Source of the DNA: Limosilactobacillus reuteri
GTDB lineage: Bacteria > Bacillota > Bacilli > Lactobacillales > Lactobacillaceae
Assembly: GCF_003072625.1 (NCBI RefSeq)
Contig: NZ_CP027805.1
Location: 379,501-443,500, forward strand
Length of the DNA: 64,000 nt
Reading direction: 5' to 3'
Position numbers and translations under genes: made by a program. Every line of letters starts with the position of its first letter. Position 1 is the stretch's first letter. This document shows, one piece after another, positions 46,799-56,850 of this stretch. Below the pieces are notes generated by a model. The model was not told the origin of the DNA. It did not search any database and was given only the letters and a program-made list of their open reading frames with translations.

Positions 46799-46822
46799 TT
46801 GTTGTATAACGGAGGTTTGATT

Positions 46823-47939
46823 GTGGAATTAAGCGAAGCAAAAAAACAAGTAGAATCAATGCAAAAAGAAGTTACGCACTTCGGGAGGTCTCTTTGACCT
46901 TGATGCACTAGATGAACGCATTGCGGAAATTGAACAAGAAATGGCTCAGCCAGACTTTTGGAATGACAATGAGCAGGCACAAAAGGTCATTGCGGAAAAT
47001 AATATTTTAAAAGAAAAACGGGATACCTTTGTAAATTTACGTGATCAGATTGGTGATCTTGAAACATCGATTGAATTGCTCACGGTTGAACCGGACGATG
47101 ATTTACAAAGAGATTTTGAAGTATCATTTACAAAAACCCAAAAGGCTTTAGAACAGTATCGATTGACGCAACTTCTTGATGGGGAGTATGACGCTAAAAA
47201 TGTTATCTTAGAAATTCATCCGGGAGCTGGTGGAACTGAGGCCCAAGATTGGGGTGAAATGCTTCTGCGGATGTATGTTCGTTGGGGTGAGCAGCATGGC
47301 TTCTCTGTTGAAACAGCGAGTTATGAAGCTGGTGATGAAGCTGGTATCAAGAGTGTTACGCTACTAATTAAAGGACATAATGCATTTGGTTATCTTCGTA
47401 GTGAAAAGGGAGTCCATCGGCTTGTTCGAATTTCTCCATTTGATGCGGCCGGTCGGCGTCATACCTCATTTGCTTCGGTTGATGTAATGCCAGAGTTGGA
47501 TGATAGTGTTGAAGTTGATATTGATCCGTCAGATTTACGAGTTGATACTTTCCGGTCTAGTGGTGCTGGTGGTCAACATATTAACAAAACAGAATCTGCT
47601 GTTCGGATTACGCATATTCCAACCGGGATTGTAACCTCTTCTCAAGCTGAACGATCTCAACTCCAAAACCGAGTGACTGCAATGAATATGTTAAAATCAA
47701 AGTTGTATGAACTGGAAGAAGAAAAGAAAGCTAAAAAGCGGGCAGAAATTGAGGGCGAACAACTTGATATCGGTTGGGGTTCACAAATCCGTTCATATGT
47801 TTTTCACCCATACACCCTAGTCAAGGATAACCGAACTGGCTATGAAACTCATAATGGACAAGCCGTAATGGATGGGGAGCTTGATCCATTTATTGATGCT
47901 TTCTTACAATGGAAACTTAGTCAAAAGAATCCTCAATAA
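46823..47939 (+). CDS. prfB: Peptide chain release factor 2, with programmed +1 frameshift
   Basis: RF2 recognises UGA and UAA. Translation starts at GTG 46823 (GGAGG upstream) and runs 24 codons to CTT TGA C at 46892-46898. An internal GGGAGG at 46883-46888 and the CTTTGAC slip site are the classic autoregulatory +1 frameshift. Reading resumes at GAC 46896 and gives a total of about 371 residues. The stop-recognition motif SPF lies in VRISPFDAAGRR, and the catalytic GGQ in SSGAGGQHINKTES. The gene is functional, not a pseudogene. Confidence 0.97.
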
Positions 47940-47959
47940 TTTATTTAGTTTGGAAGGAA

Positions 47960-48304
47960 GTGAGTAAAGTGCGCGAAAGTCAACATAAAAGATTAACTCG
48001 CTCGGGATCAGATCGAATGATAGCTGGTGTATTTGGCGGAATTGGCCAGTACTTTAAGATTCAGCCAAATATTTTACGTATTTTATATGTCTTACTGACT
48101 ATTTTTACCGGTTTTGTTCCGGGCATTATTATCTACATTATTTTAATAATAATAATGCCTGCTGATCCGCAAAAAAACGATTTACTAGGATTTTTAAAGT
48201 CCTTCGGTGAATCACAAAGAACATCTCAACAGCCTCACCAACGTTCTCGGCGGACTTTAACGAATGTCGAGGAAAAAGACATTAAAAGAAATGGAAGATC
48301 ATGA
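47960..48304 (+). CDS. PspC domain-containing membrane protein
   Basis: The 114-residue product has a PspC domain: RSGSDRMIAGVFGGIGQYFKI and a long hydrophobic segment (about 38-67, ILYVLLTIF and GIIIYIILIIIMP), followed by a basic glutamine-rich tail. PspC proteins take part in envelope stress responses. The GTG at 47960 is very near the GGAAGG site, so the GTG at 47969 may be the true start. It overlaps the next gene by 4 nt. Confidence 0.85.
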   Translation: MSKVRESQHKRLTRSGSDRMIAGVFGGIGQYFKIQPNILRILYVLLTIFTGFVPGIIIYIILIIIMPADPQKNDLLGFLKSFGESQRTSQQPHQRSRRTLTNVEEKDIKRNGRS

Positions 48305-48660
48305 TGGAATTTTGGAAACGAGTATTGATTGATACAATCCTTTTTATTGCCCTTGCTGGTTTATTTGCCGGAACAGGGATGTTTTATATCACAAGTGCCT
48401 GGATTGCACCATTGGCAAGCTTTGTTTTAGCAATTTTAAACGTTGCTATTAAGCCAATTTTAGTAATTTTATCGTTGCCGATTAATATTTTGACCCTGGG
48501 CCTTTTTAGTGTTGTAATTAATGGAATTATGCTACAACTAACATCGATGCTTGTCGGGTCGGCAAACTTTCATTTTTCGTCATTTGGTTCTGCAATGTTG
48601 ATTGCAATTATCATGGCAATCTTCAATGCAGTTATCACAAGCCACGAGGATAGATTGTAA
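48301..48660 (+). CDS. YvlD/phage-holin-superfamily IV membrane protein
   Basis: The 119-residue product has about four hydrophobic segments with LNVAIKPILVILSLPINILTLGLFSVVING, the hallmark of the YvlD family (about 46-75). It overlaps the PspC gene by 4 nt and is followed by hprK. In Bacillus, yvlC (PspC) and yvlD also sit together upstream of hprK, so this is a conserved envelope-related cluster. The mechanism is unknown. Confidence 0.88.
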   Translation: MMEFWKRVLIDTILFIALAGLFAGTGMFYITSAWIAPLASFVLAILNVAIKPILVILSLPINILTLGLFSVVINGIMLQLTSMLVGSANFHFSSFGSAMLIAIIMAIFNAVITSHEDRL

Positions 48661-48673
48661 AGGAGTGGAAAAA

Positions 48674-49636
48674 ATGCCAAACAATGTAACGGTGCAAGAA
48701 TTAGTTGATAAGGTCCGGTTAAAAGTCTTACAAGGAGAAGATTACCTCCAACGCAAGATAACAACTAGTGATATTTCACGGCCAGCTCTTGAATTTGCAG
48801 GATATTTCAAGCATTATCCCGCAGCACGGATTCAATTGTTAGGAATTACCGAAACCTCATTTGCTAAAGATTTAACTCATGAGCAACGTGAGGAATACAT
48901 GACAAAAATGTGTATGCCACAAACACCATGTTTTGTTATCTCAACTAATTTGCCGATTCCTAAGGAGCTAAAGAAGGCGGCTGAAGATGCAAAAATTCCA
49001 ATTTTGGGAACGCACTTAACCTCTTCTCAAATATTAAGTAACATGACTTCTTACTTACTGGAACGTTTGGCACCACGAAAATCTCTCCATGGTGTATTAG
49101 TTGATATAAGTGGGGTTGGAGTACTTATTACCGGTGATTCAGGAGTTGGTAAGAGTGAAACCGCGTTGGAACTTGTGCGTCGTGGACACCGACTGATTGC
49201 TGATGATCGAGTAGAAGTTTACGCTCGTGACGAACAGACCTTGGTAGGAACTGCTCCACAAATTTTAAAACACTTAATGGAAATTCGTGGAATTGGAATT
49301 ATTGATGTCTCTACTCTTTATGGGACAGGAGCAATTATGCCTTCTGATCAAATCAGTTTAATTGTACATCTCGAAACGTGGACTCCGGATGTACAATTTG
49401 ATCGTCTTGGTGATCGTGGAGATACCCAAACAATTCAAGGCGTTATTGTACCTAAAGTTTCTGTCCCGGTTAAAACCGGTCGTAATTTAGCGATTATTAT
49501 TGAGTCAGCCGCAATGAATTATCGGGCTGAGACAATGGGATATGATGCTACCGAAACATTTGATCGAAACCTTAACCAGTTAATTAAGCAGAATTCGGAA
49601 CGTGATAGTAAGAATAATAAGGGGTCGGCAAACTAG
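48674..49636 (+). CDS. hprK: HPr kinase/phosphorylase
   Basis: HprK phosphorylates HPr at Ser46 and reverses it, controlling carbon catabolite repression. The product of about 320 residues has Walker A GDSGVGKSE (about 155-163), the HPr-contact region and the signature EIRGIGIIDVSTLYGTG. The open frame starts at 48602 within the previous gene, but AAGGAGTGG before the ATG at 48674 decides the start. lgt follows with no gap. Confidence 0.97.
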   Translation: MPNNVTVQELVDKVRLKVLQGEDYLQRKITTSDISRPALEFAGYFKHYPAARIQLLGITETSFAKDLTHEQREEYMTKMCMPQTPCFVISTNLPIPKELKKAAEDAKIPILGTHLTSSQILSNMTSYLLERLAPRKSLHGVLVDISGVGVLITGDSGVGKSETALELVRRGHRLIADDRVEVYARDEQTLVGTAPQILKHLMEIRGIGIIDVSTLYGTGAIMPSDQISLIVHLETWTPDVQFDRLGDRGDTQTIQGVIVPKVSVPVKTGRNLAIIIESAAMNYRAETMGYDATETFDRNLNQLIKQNSERDSKNNKGSAN

Positions 49637-50464
49637 ATGATTAATCAAGGAATAAAAGCTGCCTTAAACCCAATTGCGTTCCAAGGTGGTCCGTTTACTA
49701 TCCATTGGTATGGCGTAATTATTGCTAGTGGGGTAGTTTTGGCTCTTTTATTAGCTGTTCGTGAAGGAAAGAGACTGGGAATTTCTGAAGATGATTTTTA
49801 TGATTATCTTCTATGGGCGCTTCCGATTGCGATAATTTGCGCACGGATTTACTATGTCGTATTTCAGTGGAGCTATTATTCCCAGCATCCAAGTGAGATT
49901 ATTGCTATCTGGGATGGTGGGATTGCAATATATGGAGCAATTTTAGGGGGCTTTATTGTTTTACTTGGCTTTTGCCATTATCGGCACCTATCTAGTTGGT
50001 TGATGATGGACATTATTGCCCCGACCCTTATCATGGCTCAAGGAATTGGCCGATGGGGTAACTTTATGAACCAAGAGGCATTTGGTGATATAACGACGCG
50101 AGCGCATTTAATGGCTCAGCATATCCCGAATTGGATAATAAACCAAATGTATATTGGTGGTCACTATCGAATTCCAACGTTCTTATATGAGTCATTATGG
50201 GATTTAACCGGTTTTGCATTATTAATGTTACTTCGCCATCGCAAACATTTATTTCGTCGCGGTGAAATTTTCTTAACCTATGTAATGTGGTATGCGTTTG
50301 GCCGTTTCTTTATTGAAGGTATGCGAACTGATAGTTTAATGCTTGGAAGTATTCGTATTTCACAGTTACTTTCTGTAGTGTTTTTTGTTAGTGCATTAGT
50401 AATACTAATAATTCGACGTCATAAAAATATTCCGTGGTATTATAACGGAATAAACAAAAATTAA
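49637..50464 (+). CDS. lgt: Prolipoprotein diacylglyceryl transferase
   Basis: Lgt transfers diacylglycerol to the lipobox cysteine of prolipoproteins. The 275-residue product has about seven membrane segments and the signature GIGRWGNFMNQEAFG (about 136-150). The family's HGG-type loop is IWDGGIAIYGAILGG. It starts directly after the hprK stop, so the genes are coupled. The hprK-lgt-gpsA-galU order is typical of lactobacilli. Confidence 0.97.
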   Translation: MINQGIKAALNPIAFQGGPFTIHWYGVIIASGVVLALLLAVREGKRLGISEDDFYDYLLWALPIAIICARIYYVVFQWSYYSQHPSEIIAIWDGGIAIYGAILGGFIVLLGFCHYRHLSSWLMMDIIAPTLIMAQGIGRWGNFMNQEAFGDITTRAHLMAQHIPNWIINQMYIGGHYRIPTFLYESLWDLTGFALLMLLRHRKHLFRRGEIFLTYVMWYAFGRFFIEGMRTDSLMLGSIRISQLLSVVFFVSALVILIIRRHKNIPWYYNGINKN

Positions 50465-50489
50465 TTGAATTGGAGAAGGAGAAAAAATT

Positions 50490-51506
50490 ATGGCAGAAAA
50501 AATTGCTGTTTTAGGTGCTGGTTCGTGGGGCAGTGTTTTAGCAAACATGCTTACAGAAAATGGCCACGATGTAACATTATGGTCTCGTAATGAGAAACAA
50601 GTTAAGCAATTAAATACTGAACATACAAATCCTCGCTACATGAAAGATTTTGTTTATTCTACTAAATTAACAGCAACAACGGATATGAAAGAAGCTGTTA
50701 AGGATGTCAATGTGGTCCTGATTGTAATTCCAACAAAGGGTCTTCGTGAAGTTGCTAAGCAATTAAATGCAATTTTGACTGAATTACATCAAAAACCGTT
50801 AATTATTCACGCAACGAAAGGCTTAGAACAAAATACTTATAAGCGGCCATCGGAAATGCTTAGCGAAGATATTTCTCCTGAAAACCGTCAGGCAATTGTT
50901 GTTTTATCGGGTCCAAGTCATGCTGAAGATGTGGCGATTAAAGATATGACAGCTGTAACCGCAGCTTGTGAGGACCTGGCCAGTGCTAAAAAGGCGCAGA
51001 AGTTATTTAGTAATTCTTATTTCCGTGTGTACACTAACGACGATGTAATTGGTGCCGAATTTGGAGCAGCCTTAAAGAATATTATTGCAATTGGTGCTGG
51101 AGCTATCCAAGGCCTTGGCTACCATGATAATGCACGAGCAGCTTTGATTACTCGTGGGCTTGCAGAAATTCGTCGTCTGGGAGTTGCTTTTGGGGCCAAC
51201 CCAATGACTTTTATTGGCCTTTCTGGTGTTGGTGACCTTGTTGTTACTGCTACCAGTAAAAATTCTCGAAATTGGCGTGCTGGCTATCAATTGGGGCAAG
51301 AAAAAAATCTTCAAGATGTAATTGACAACATGGGAATGGTTATCGAAGGTGTCTATACTACTAAAGCCGCTTATGAATTAAGTCGTAAACGACAAGTACA
51401 GATGCCAATTACCGAAGCTCTTTACCGTGTTTTGTATGAAGGCGAAGATATTAAAACTGCAATTTCTCAATTAATGGACCGAGATCTTACTTCAGAAAAC
51501 GAATAA
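50490..51506 (+). CDS. gpsA: Glycerol-3-phosphate dehydrogenase [NAD(P)+]
   Basis: GpsA makes sn-glycerol-3-phosphate for phospholipids from dihydroxyacetone phosphate. The 338-residue product has the nucleotide loop LGAGSWGSVLA (about 7-17), the catalytic lysine in GAALKNIIAIGAG and the substrate loop GLSGVGDLVVTATS. GGAGAAGGAG precedes the ATG. Length is normal. Confidence 0.97.
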   Translation: MAEKIAVLGAGSWGSVLANMLTENGHDVTLWSRNEKQVKQLNTEHTNPRYMKDFVYSTKLTATTDMKEAVKDVNVVLIVIPTKGLREVAKQLNAILTELHQKPLIIHATKGLEQNTYKRPSEMLSEDISPENRQAIVVLSGPSHAEDVAIKDMTAVTAACEDLASAKKAQKLFSNSYFRVYTNDDVIGAEFGAALKNIIAIGAGAIQGLGYHDNARAALITRGLAEIRRLGVAFGANPMTFIGLSGVGDLVVTATSKNSRNWRAGYQLGQEKNLQDVIDNMGMVIEGVYTTKAAYELSRKRQVQMPITEALYRVLYEGEDIKTAISQLMDRDLTSENE

Positions 51507-51570
51507 ATATGGTAAAATGCTAGAGGATGGATATTGAGAGAAATTGAAACATGGAAAGGGTTTTATAAGT

Positions 51571-52485
51571 ATGAAACGTGTTAGGAAAGCCATTATTCCT
51601 GCTGCTGGTTTAGGAACTCGTTTTCTTCCTGCAACCAAGGCATTGGCAAAGGAAATGTTACCAATTGTTGATAAGCCAACGATTCAATTTATTGTTGAAG
51701 AAGCGCGCAAATCAGGAATTGAAGATATTGTTGTTGTTGATGGAAAGAATAAGCGGTCGATTGAAGACCATTTTGACTCTAATCCAGAGTTGGAAGAGAA
51801 TCTTCGTTCAAAACACAAGGACGAGATGTTAAAGATGGTTGAAGAAACAACCGATGTTAATATTTACTTCATTCGTCAATCTCATCCTCGTGGTTTAGGG
51901 GACGCTGTTTTAACTGCTCGTGATTTTATCGGGGATGAACCATTTGTTGTTATGCTTGGGGATGACCTTAATAACATTAACAACAAGAATGAAGCTTTAA
52001 CAAAGCAATTAATTGAAAGTTATAACCAAACTGGTGCATCTACTCTTGCAGTTATGCGGGTTCCACATGAAGATACTGCAAAGTACGGTGTAATTAACCC
52101 TAGCAAGGAAGTTACGCCAGGCCTCTATAACGTAACTAGCTTCGTTGAAAAGCCAGCTCCTAAAGATGCACCAAGTGATTTAGCAATTATTGGTCGGTAT
52201 GTCTTTACTCCAGAAATCTTTGACGTATTGGCAAAGACTAAGCCAGGTAAGGGCGGCGAAATCCAATTAACTGATGCAATTGATACTTTGAACCAAACTC
52301 AACGGGTATTCGCTCGTGAATACAAGGGTGACCGTTACGATGTTGGTAATAAGTTTGGCTGGGTTAAGACAAACATTGAATATGGTTTGGAACACCCACA
52401 AGTTAAAGAAGAATTGCGTGAATACATTAAGGAACTAGGCGCAAAACTTGCTGCTGAAGATAAGCAAAATAATTCTAAGAAGTAG
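51571..52485 (+). CDS. galU: UTP-glucose-1-phosphate uridylyltransferase
   Basis: GalU makes UDP-glucose for glycolipids, teichoic acids and exopolysaccharide. The product of about 304 residues has [20 protein letters not shown] at the start, the lysine in FVEKPAP and [13 protein letters not shown] at 51544 is in frame, but [13 protein letters not shown] at 51571 is the normal family start. The gene works upstream of galE (15464) and with Pgm (59806). Confidence 0.96.
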   Translation: MKRVRKAIIPAAGLGTRFLPATKALAKEMLPIVDKPTIQFIVEEARKSGIEDIVVVDGKNKRSIEDHFDSNPELEENLRSKHKDEMLKMVEETTDVNIYFIRQSHPRGLGDAVLTARDFIGDEPFVVMLGDDLNNINNKNEALTKQLIESYNQTGASTLAVMRVPHEDTAKYGVINPSKEVTPGLYNVTSFVEKPAPKDAPSDLAIIGRYVFTPEIFDVLAKTKPGKGGEIQLTDAIDTLNQTQRVFAREYKGDRYDVGNKFGWVKTNIEYGLEHPQVKEELREYIKELGAKLAAEDKQNNSKK

Positions 52486-52507
52486 GACTAGCATTAGCCT
52501 TTAAAAA

Positions 52508-52558
52508 AATAAACTTTCAAGATTCGTTATAGGGATCTTGAAGGTTTATTTTTTTTTA
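52508..52558. terminator. Bidirectional terminator between galU and lutC
   Basis: AATAAAC-TTTCAAGAT pairs with ATCTTGAA-GGTTTATT and has T-runs on one strand and A-runs on the other, so it can end both convergent transcripts. Confidence 0.8.
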
Positions 52559-53290
52559 CATATCTTCAACAACGACATATTCCATATCAAGTGGACCGTG
52601 AACACCAACGATTAGTACCATTTCAATATCACCAGAATTAGATGGGCCGGTAATAAAGTTGATGTTTGATGTTTGTAAACTACCATCCTGAATTGCTTTT
52701 TGATAATAATCCATTGCTTGCCGTGAACGTGGTAAAATTTTGCTTTTCGGCACAATAGCTAGGTAATGGGTTGGAAGAAAATGAAACATCCGGCCTTGTT
52801 TTGGGTAGGTTGCAACTGTTACGGTCCCTGACTCGGCTAATAGAAAGTCCGCAAAACCAATTGCCCCATCACTGTCATTTGCATTTACAATGTTTTGCCG
52901 CCCAAATTCAGGCTCCCAATAGTAAATAGGATCTACTCGCAAATTATCCTGCCATTTCCCCAATGAATAATCTTGCCATTTTTCTTCATCAAAGGAGGGA
53001 AGCATTAAACTTTTAATCTCTTTTTCTTGGATAAAATCATTAAGAGTGTGGCCAAGATTGGCTGATTTAACAATATGGAAATCAACATGAACTTCTTCAC
53101 TATTTTTGCGCGCAAGTTCAAGAAGTTCATCCTGACTTTTTCCAGCAAGGGTAGTTTCTGGCAGATCATTAACGGGGACAAATGGATCTTCACTGAGCGT
53201 ATGACGTGGGCGGTTGGCAGCCTTTGCAATTCGATTTAAGAAGTCTTCTTGATTCTTAGTAGTGTTTGCTTCTTGTAAGTAATCAGTCAT
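52556..53290 (-). CDS. lutC: Lactate utilisation protein LutC (LUD domain)
   Basis: LutC is part of the LutABC iron-sulfur complex that oxidises L-lactate to pyruvate. The product of about 244 residues holds a LUD domain with the region GAIGFADFLLAESGTVTV and HYLAIVPKSKILPR, and FITGPSNSGDIEMVLIVGVHGP near the C-terminus. The frame extends upstream to 53371, but the ATG at 53290 behind GGAGGAACAGGG is the true start and overlaps lutB by 8 nt. Confidence 0.93.
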   Translation of the reverse strand: MTDYLQEANTTKNQEDFLNRIAKAANRPRHTLSEDPFVPVNDLPETTLAGKSQDELLELARKNSEEVHVDFHIVKSANLGHTLNDFIQEKEIKSLMLPSFDEEKWQDYSLGKWQDNLRVDPIYYWEPEFGRQNIVNANDSDGAIGFADFLLAESGTVTVATYPKQGRMFHFLPTHYLAIVPKSKILPRSRQAMDYYQKAIQDGSLQTSNINFITGPSNSGDIEMVLIVGVHGPLDMEYVVVEDM

Positions 53291-54768
53291 TTCCCTGTTC
53301 CTCCTCTTCTTCATAATGGTGGTACCAATGACAGAAATTTTGATGATACTTCGGCGGAACAGCGAGATCACGAACGTCTACCCAGCCATGAGCTAGTTTA
53401 GGAGCGATTGCGGGAAGGTGGTTAATTTTACCATCTGGATAAAGGTTCTTAATGTCTTCAGGAGTTGTTTTCTTGCCAAATGGCTCAAGAGCAATATGAG
53501 CAAATCGCATTGCATCATTAAAAGCGTAGGGGAGCTGGTCCCTTTACCAACTGCCTTCAAAAGAGCATTCGAAGGACTATGATCTAAATGAAGCTCATCC
53601 ATTTCTACATAACGGTGATGACGGATTAACTCATGAAGAGGGATTTTAACAGGACAAGTTTCCGTGCAAGCAGCACATAGACTACATGCATACGGCAATT
53701 CCTTGAATTCTTGATAACCGCCTAAAATCGGGGAAAGGACTTCACCCATTGGTCCTGGATAAATCGATCCATAGCCCTTTCCACCGACTTGCCGGTAGAC
53801 TGGGCAAACGTTTAAGCAAGAACCACAACGAATACATTGCAGCATTGGTTCAAAGTCAGAATTCAGCATCTTAGAACGACCATTATCAACAATGACAACA
53901 TAGAAGTCATCTGGTCCATCAGCTTCATCGGCTTTCTTACCTTTCGAAAAAGTACAGTAACTAGTCAATTTTGTCCCACCGCGCTTCGACATAAAACGTT
54001 GTCAAGGACTTCGGCTTCTTTTAAGCTTGGTACAATTCGCTCCATCCCCATGACTACAACTTGGGTTTGGGGAATCGCCATACTTATATCAGCGTTTCCT
54101 TCGTTTGTGACCAGGTTAATCATCCCGTTATCAGCAATCGCAAAGTTACAGCCAGTAATGCCAAAATCTGCTTGCATAAAGTAATTACGGAGATAGTGAC
54201 GGACAAACCTAGCTATATGTTCAGGATCATTGTCACCGTCATAGCCAAGTTTTTCAAATACTTTTTGAATTTGATTGCGGTTTTTATGCAGAGTGGGGAA
54301 AACAATATGTGTTGGTTCATCCCAATTATCTTCTTGCAAAATAAATTCAGCTAAATCTGTTTCTATTAATGAAAGTCCAGGGATCGTTAATAGTTCTTTA
54401 TCAAGGCCAATTTCTGTAGTGACCATTGATTTTGATTTAACAACGTGATGAGCTTGCTTTTTGATTGCTAATTGTTTAATAAAGGCACTTGCTTCGTCGC
54501 CATCTTTGGCAAAGAAAACATGCCCACCATTTTTTTGAACGTTGTCACTGAATTCTTCCAAGTAGTCCGGAAGGTGCTTAATAACATGTTGACGAATTTC
54601 GGCAGAGAGATCACGCCAACCTTCCCAATGACCTAGCTGGCGGCGCGCTTCTGTTCGTTTTTGGAATTGAGCATCTTGTGCTTTAGCAACAGATGCTCGC
54701 ATAAATTTATCGGCTTCTGCGTCTTTGATCCGTTCCGTAAAAGGCTTATTGCTTGTGGCTATTCCCAT
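53283..54768 (-). pseudogene. lutB: Lactate utilisation iron-sulfur protein LutB, two frameshifts
   Basis: Three overlapping frames together give a LutB protein of about 495 residues. The N-terminal part (from 54768) is a LUD domain. The middle part has two ferredoxin clusters, CIRCGSCLNVCPVYR and CSLCAACTETCPVK. The last part ends in a glutamate-rich tail. The breaks fall in an A-run near 53982-53985 and a T-run near 53518-53521 (plus-strand). In each case adding one base restores the frame (QKLTSY and TLFNDAMRF). Real mutations or homopolymer sequencing errors are both possible. The order lutA-lutB-lutC is normal. Confidence 0.85.
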
Positions 54769-55563
54769 CTAAAACACCCCGTTTCCGTTTGCTGGTACCA
54801 TTACATGATCCGTATCTTTGACATAAGTGATCCGGCTAGTGTCAACGTTATGGTTAAGAACCTCAGCAATATGCATAATCGTAATATGAGAGCCATCACG
54901 GCGACGGTTAATTCGTCCACCGATGTTCATTAAACATGTTTGCTCACAAGCGATAAGAATATGTGCTTTCGTCTTCAAAACATTATTTGCTTTATCATCA
55001 ACCATCGCTTCAGAGAGAAGGGGTTCTTTAGCAGAAAATGTTCCACCAAAGCCACAACATAATTGAATGTTATGAAGGGGGATAAGTTCGAGCCCTTTAA
55101 CATGTTCTATTGGTGCCGTACGTTCCCCAAGAAGACGAGTCATGTGACAAGAACGGTGAAAGGTTGCTGTATCATCCAGTTCTGCACCGCAATCAAGAAT
55201 ACCGAGAACCCGGTAAATAAATTGCGTTAGTTCAAAAGATTTATCATAAAGAATTTGTGCTTTCTTCGCATATTCTGGATCATTTTTGAAAATGTTTTTA
55301 TATTCGTGAAGCATGGCGACATACGATCCAGATGGGCCAACAATATAATCAGCATCGATACTTAAAAGGGCATCGAGTTGATTTTTAAATGTAGCGATTG
55401 TTTCGCGATCATAACCACTATTATAAGTTGGTTGTCCGCAACAGATTTGTTTATCAGGGAAAAATGTTTCGCAACCAAAACGTTGGAGAAGTTCAACCGT
55501 TGCTTTCCCAACATCTGGATAAAGCAAATCAACAATACAAGTAGAAAAAATACAGACTTTCAT
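54769..55563 (-). CDS. lutA: Lactate utilisation protein LutA (CCG-domain Fe-S subunit)
   Basis: The product of about 264 residues has two cysteine-rich CCG domains, CCGQPTYNSGYD (about 40-51) and CCGFGGTFSAKEPLLSEAM, which bind iron-sulfur centres. It starts like other LutA proteins, KVCIFSTCIVDLLYPDVG. AAGGAGG lies 29 nt before the ATG at 55563 and 17 nt before an ATG at 55575, both rather long, so the exact start is uncertain. It is the first gene of lutABC; the product would act with LutB, which is frameshifted here. Confidence 0.9.
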   Translation of the reverse strand: MKVCIFSTCIVDLLYPDVGKATVELLQRFGCETFFPDKQICCGQPTYNSGYDRETIATFKNQLDALLSIDADYIVGPSGSYVAMLHEYKNIFKNDPEYAKKAQILYDKSFELTQFIYRVLGILDCGAELDDTATFHRSCHMTRLLGERTAPIEHVKGLELIPLHNIQLCCGFGGTFSAKEPLLSEAMVDDKANNVLKTKAHILIACEQTCLMNIGGRINRRRDGSHITIMHIAEVLNHNVDTSRITYVKDTDHVMVPANGNGVF

Positions 55564-55758
55564 ACATGCGTGCATTAGTTGGATGCACTTCGCCTCCTTA
55601 AAAAATGAAAAAATATAATTGCTTATCATAATAAGTATAACTAAAATATGATAGCATTAGGTTTGGAAACGATTTAATTGTTTAAATATTCTATATAAAA
55701 TCATAATATTAGTTATAGTTCGATAAAGAATATTGCTGATAAAAAGTAAGCTGAACAA

Positions 55759-55787
55759 TAGACAAAAAGATCCAAAGTCGGTATGAT
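55759..55787 (+). promoter_or_regulatory. trxB promoter
   Basis: The -35 TAGACA (55759-55764) and -10 TATGAT (55782-55787) have 17-bp spacing, with a short leader of about 35 nt. The gap 55576-55758 is AT-rich and shows no other clear feature; the lut promoter must lie in it on the minus strand. Confidence 0.7.
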
Positions 55788-55825
55788 ATGGATAGTAAAA
55801 AAATTATTCGAGGAGGAAGAGAGAA

Positions 55826-56758
55826 ATGGCTGAAAGTAAGCAATATGATGTTGTAATCATTGGTGCCGGCCCTGGTGGAATGACCGCAGCAATGTATGCC
55901 TCACGTGCAAACCTATCTGTCTTGATGCTTGATCGTGGAATTTACGGCGGAAACTTGAATAATACTGCTGAAATTGAAAACTACACAGGATTCAAAAGTG
56001 TTAAGGGTCCTGAACTTGCCCAACAAATGTATGAAGGTGCAACTCAATTTGGTGCAGAATACGCTTATGGCACAGTAACTAAAGTAGAACTTGATGGTGA
56101 TTTGAAGAAGATAACTACTGACATGGATGAAACATATACTGCAAAAGCGGTTGTTATCGCTACTGGATCTGATCAGCGTCACCTCAATGTTCCAGGAGAA
56201 GAAGAATTTGGTGGCCGTGGTGTTTCATACTGTGCGGTTTGTGATGGAGCTTTTTTTAAAGGAAAGCATTTAATCGTTGTTGGCGGTGGTGATGCAGCTG
56301 TTGAAGAGGGAGTTTACTTAACGCAATTAGCTTCCAAAGTAACAGTGCTTGTTCGTCGTGATGAGCTCCGGGCTGAACCAATTATTCAAGCAGAAGCGAT
56401 GAATAATGATAAGATTGAGTTTGTTTATAACACTAGTGTGACTGAAATTGTTGGGGATGATATTAAAGTAACAGGTGTTAAAACTCATAATAATAAGACT
56501 GGTGAAGATGGTGAAATGGCTGCAGATGGTGTCTTCATTTATGTTGGTAATTTCCCAATGACAGCTGCTTTTAAGAATTTAGATATTCTTGATGATCAAG
56601 GCTGGGTAAAGACTGATGAGCGAATGCGGACAGCAGTACCAGGTATTTTTGCCATTGGGGACGTTCGTGAAACACCATTACGACAGGTTGCAACAGCTGT
56701 TGGTGATGGAGCGATTGCTGGCCAGCAAGTTTACCAATACATTAAATCGATGGATTAA
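55826..56758 (+). CDS. trxB: Thioredoxin-disulfide reductase
   Basis: TrxB passes electrons from NADPH to thioredoxin and also supports NrdH. The 310-residue product has the FAD loop GAGPGGMTAAMYASRAN, the redox CAVC in SYCAVCDGAFF (about 136-139), the NADPH loop GGGDAAVEEG and the C-terminal AIGDVRETPLRQVATAVGDG. AGGAGGAAG precedes the ATG. It is monocistronic with its own terminator. Confidence 0.97.
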   Translation: MAESKQYDVVIIGAGPGGMTAAMYASRANLSVLMLDRGIYGGNLNNTAEIENYTGFKSVKGPELAQQMYEGATQFGAEYAYGTVTKVELDGDLKKITTDMDETYTAKAVVIATGSDQRHLNVPGEEEFGGRGVSYCAVCDGAFFKGKHLIVVGGGDAAVEEGVYLTQLASKVTVLVRRDELRAEPIIQAEAMNNDKIEFVYNTSVTEIVGDDIKVTGVKTHNNKTGEDGEMAADGVFIYVGNFPMTAAFKNLDILDDQGWVKTDERMRTAVPGIFAIGDVRETPLRQVATAVGDGAIAGQQVYQYIKSMD

Positions 56759-56765
56759 TAAAAAA

Positions 56766-56797
56766 GGTGTTAGAGAAAAGCTCTAGCATTTTTTTTA
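56766..56797 (+). terminator. Terminator after trxB
   Basis: TGTTAGAG and CTCTAGCA pair around an AAAAG loop, followed by eight T. Confidence 0.85.
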
Positions 56798-56850
56798 TTT
56801 AGTGGTATAGTTTTAATTAAAATTTAGTTAGAAAAGGAGGGCGATTACCA

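Noticed and set aside
46823-46940. prfB as a pseudogene because of the early TGA
   Set aside because: The stop lies in the classic CTTTGAC slip site with an internal Shine-Dalgarno sequence, so it is programmed recoding.
53965-53992. lutB break 1 as a programmed -1 frameshift
   Set aside because: The reading-frame change could be explained by slipping back one base at CAA AAT, but there is no canonical X-XXY-YYZ heptamer and LutB is not known to use recoding. A 1-nt loss in the A-run is simpler.
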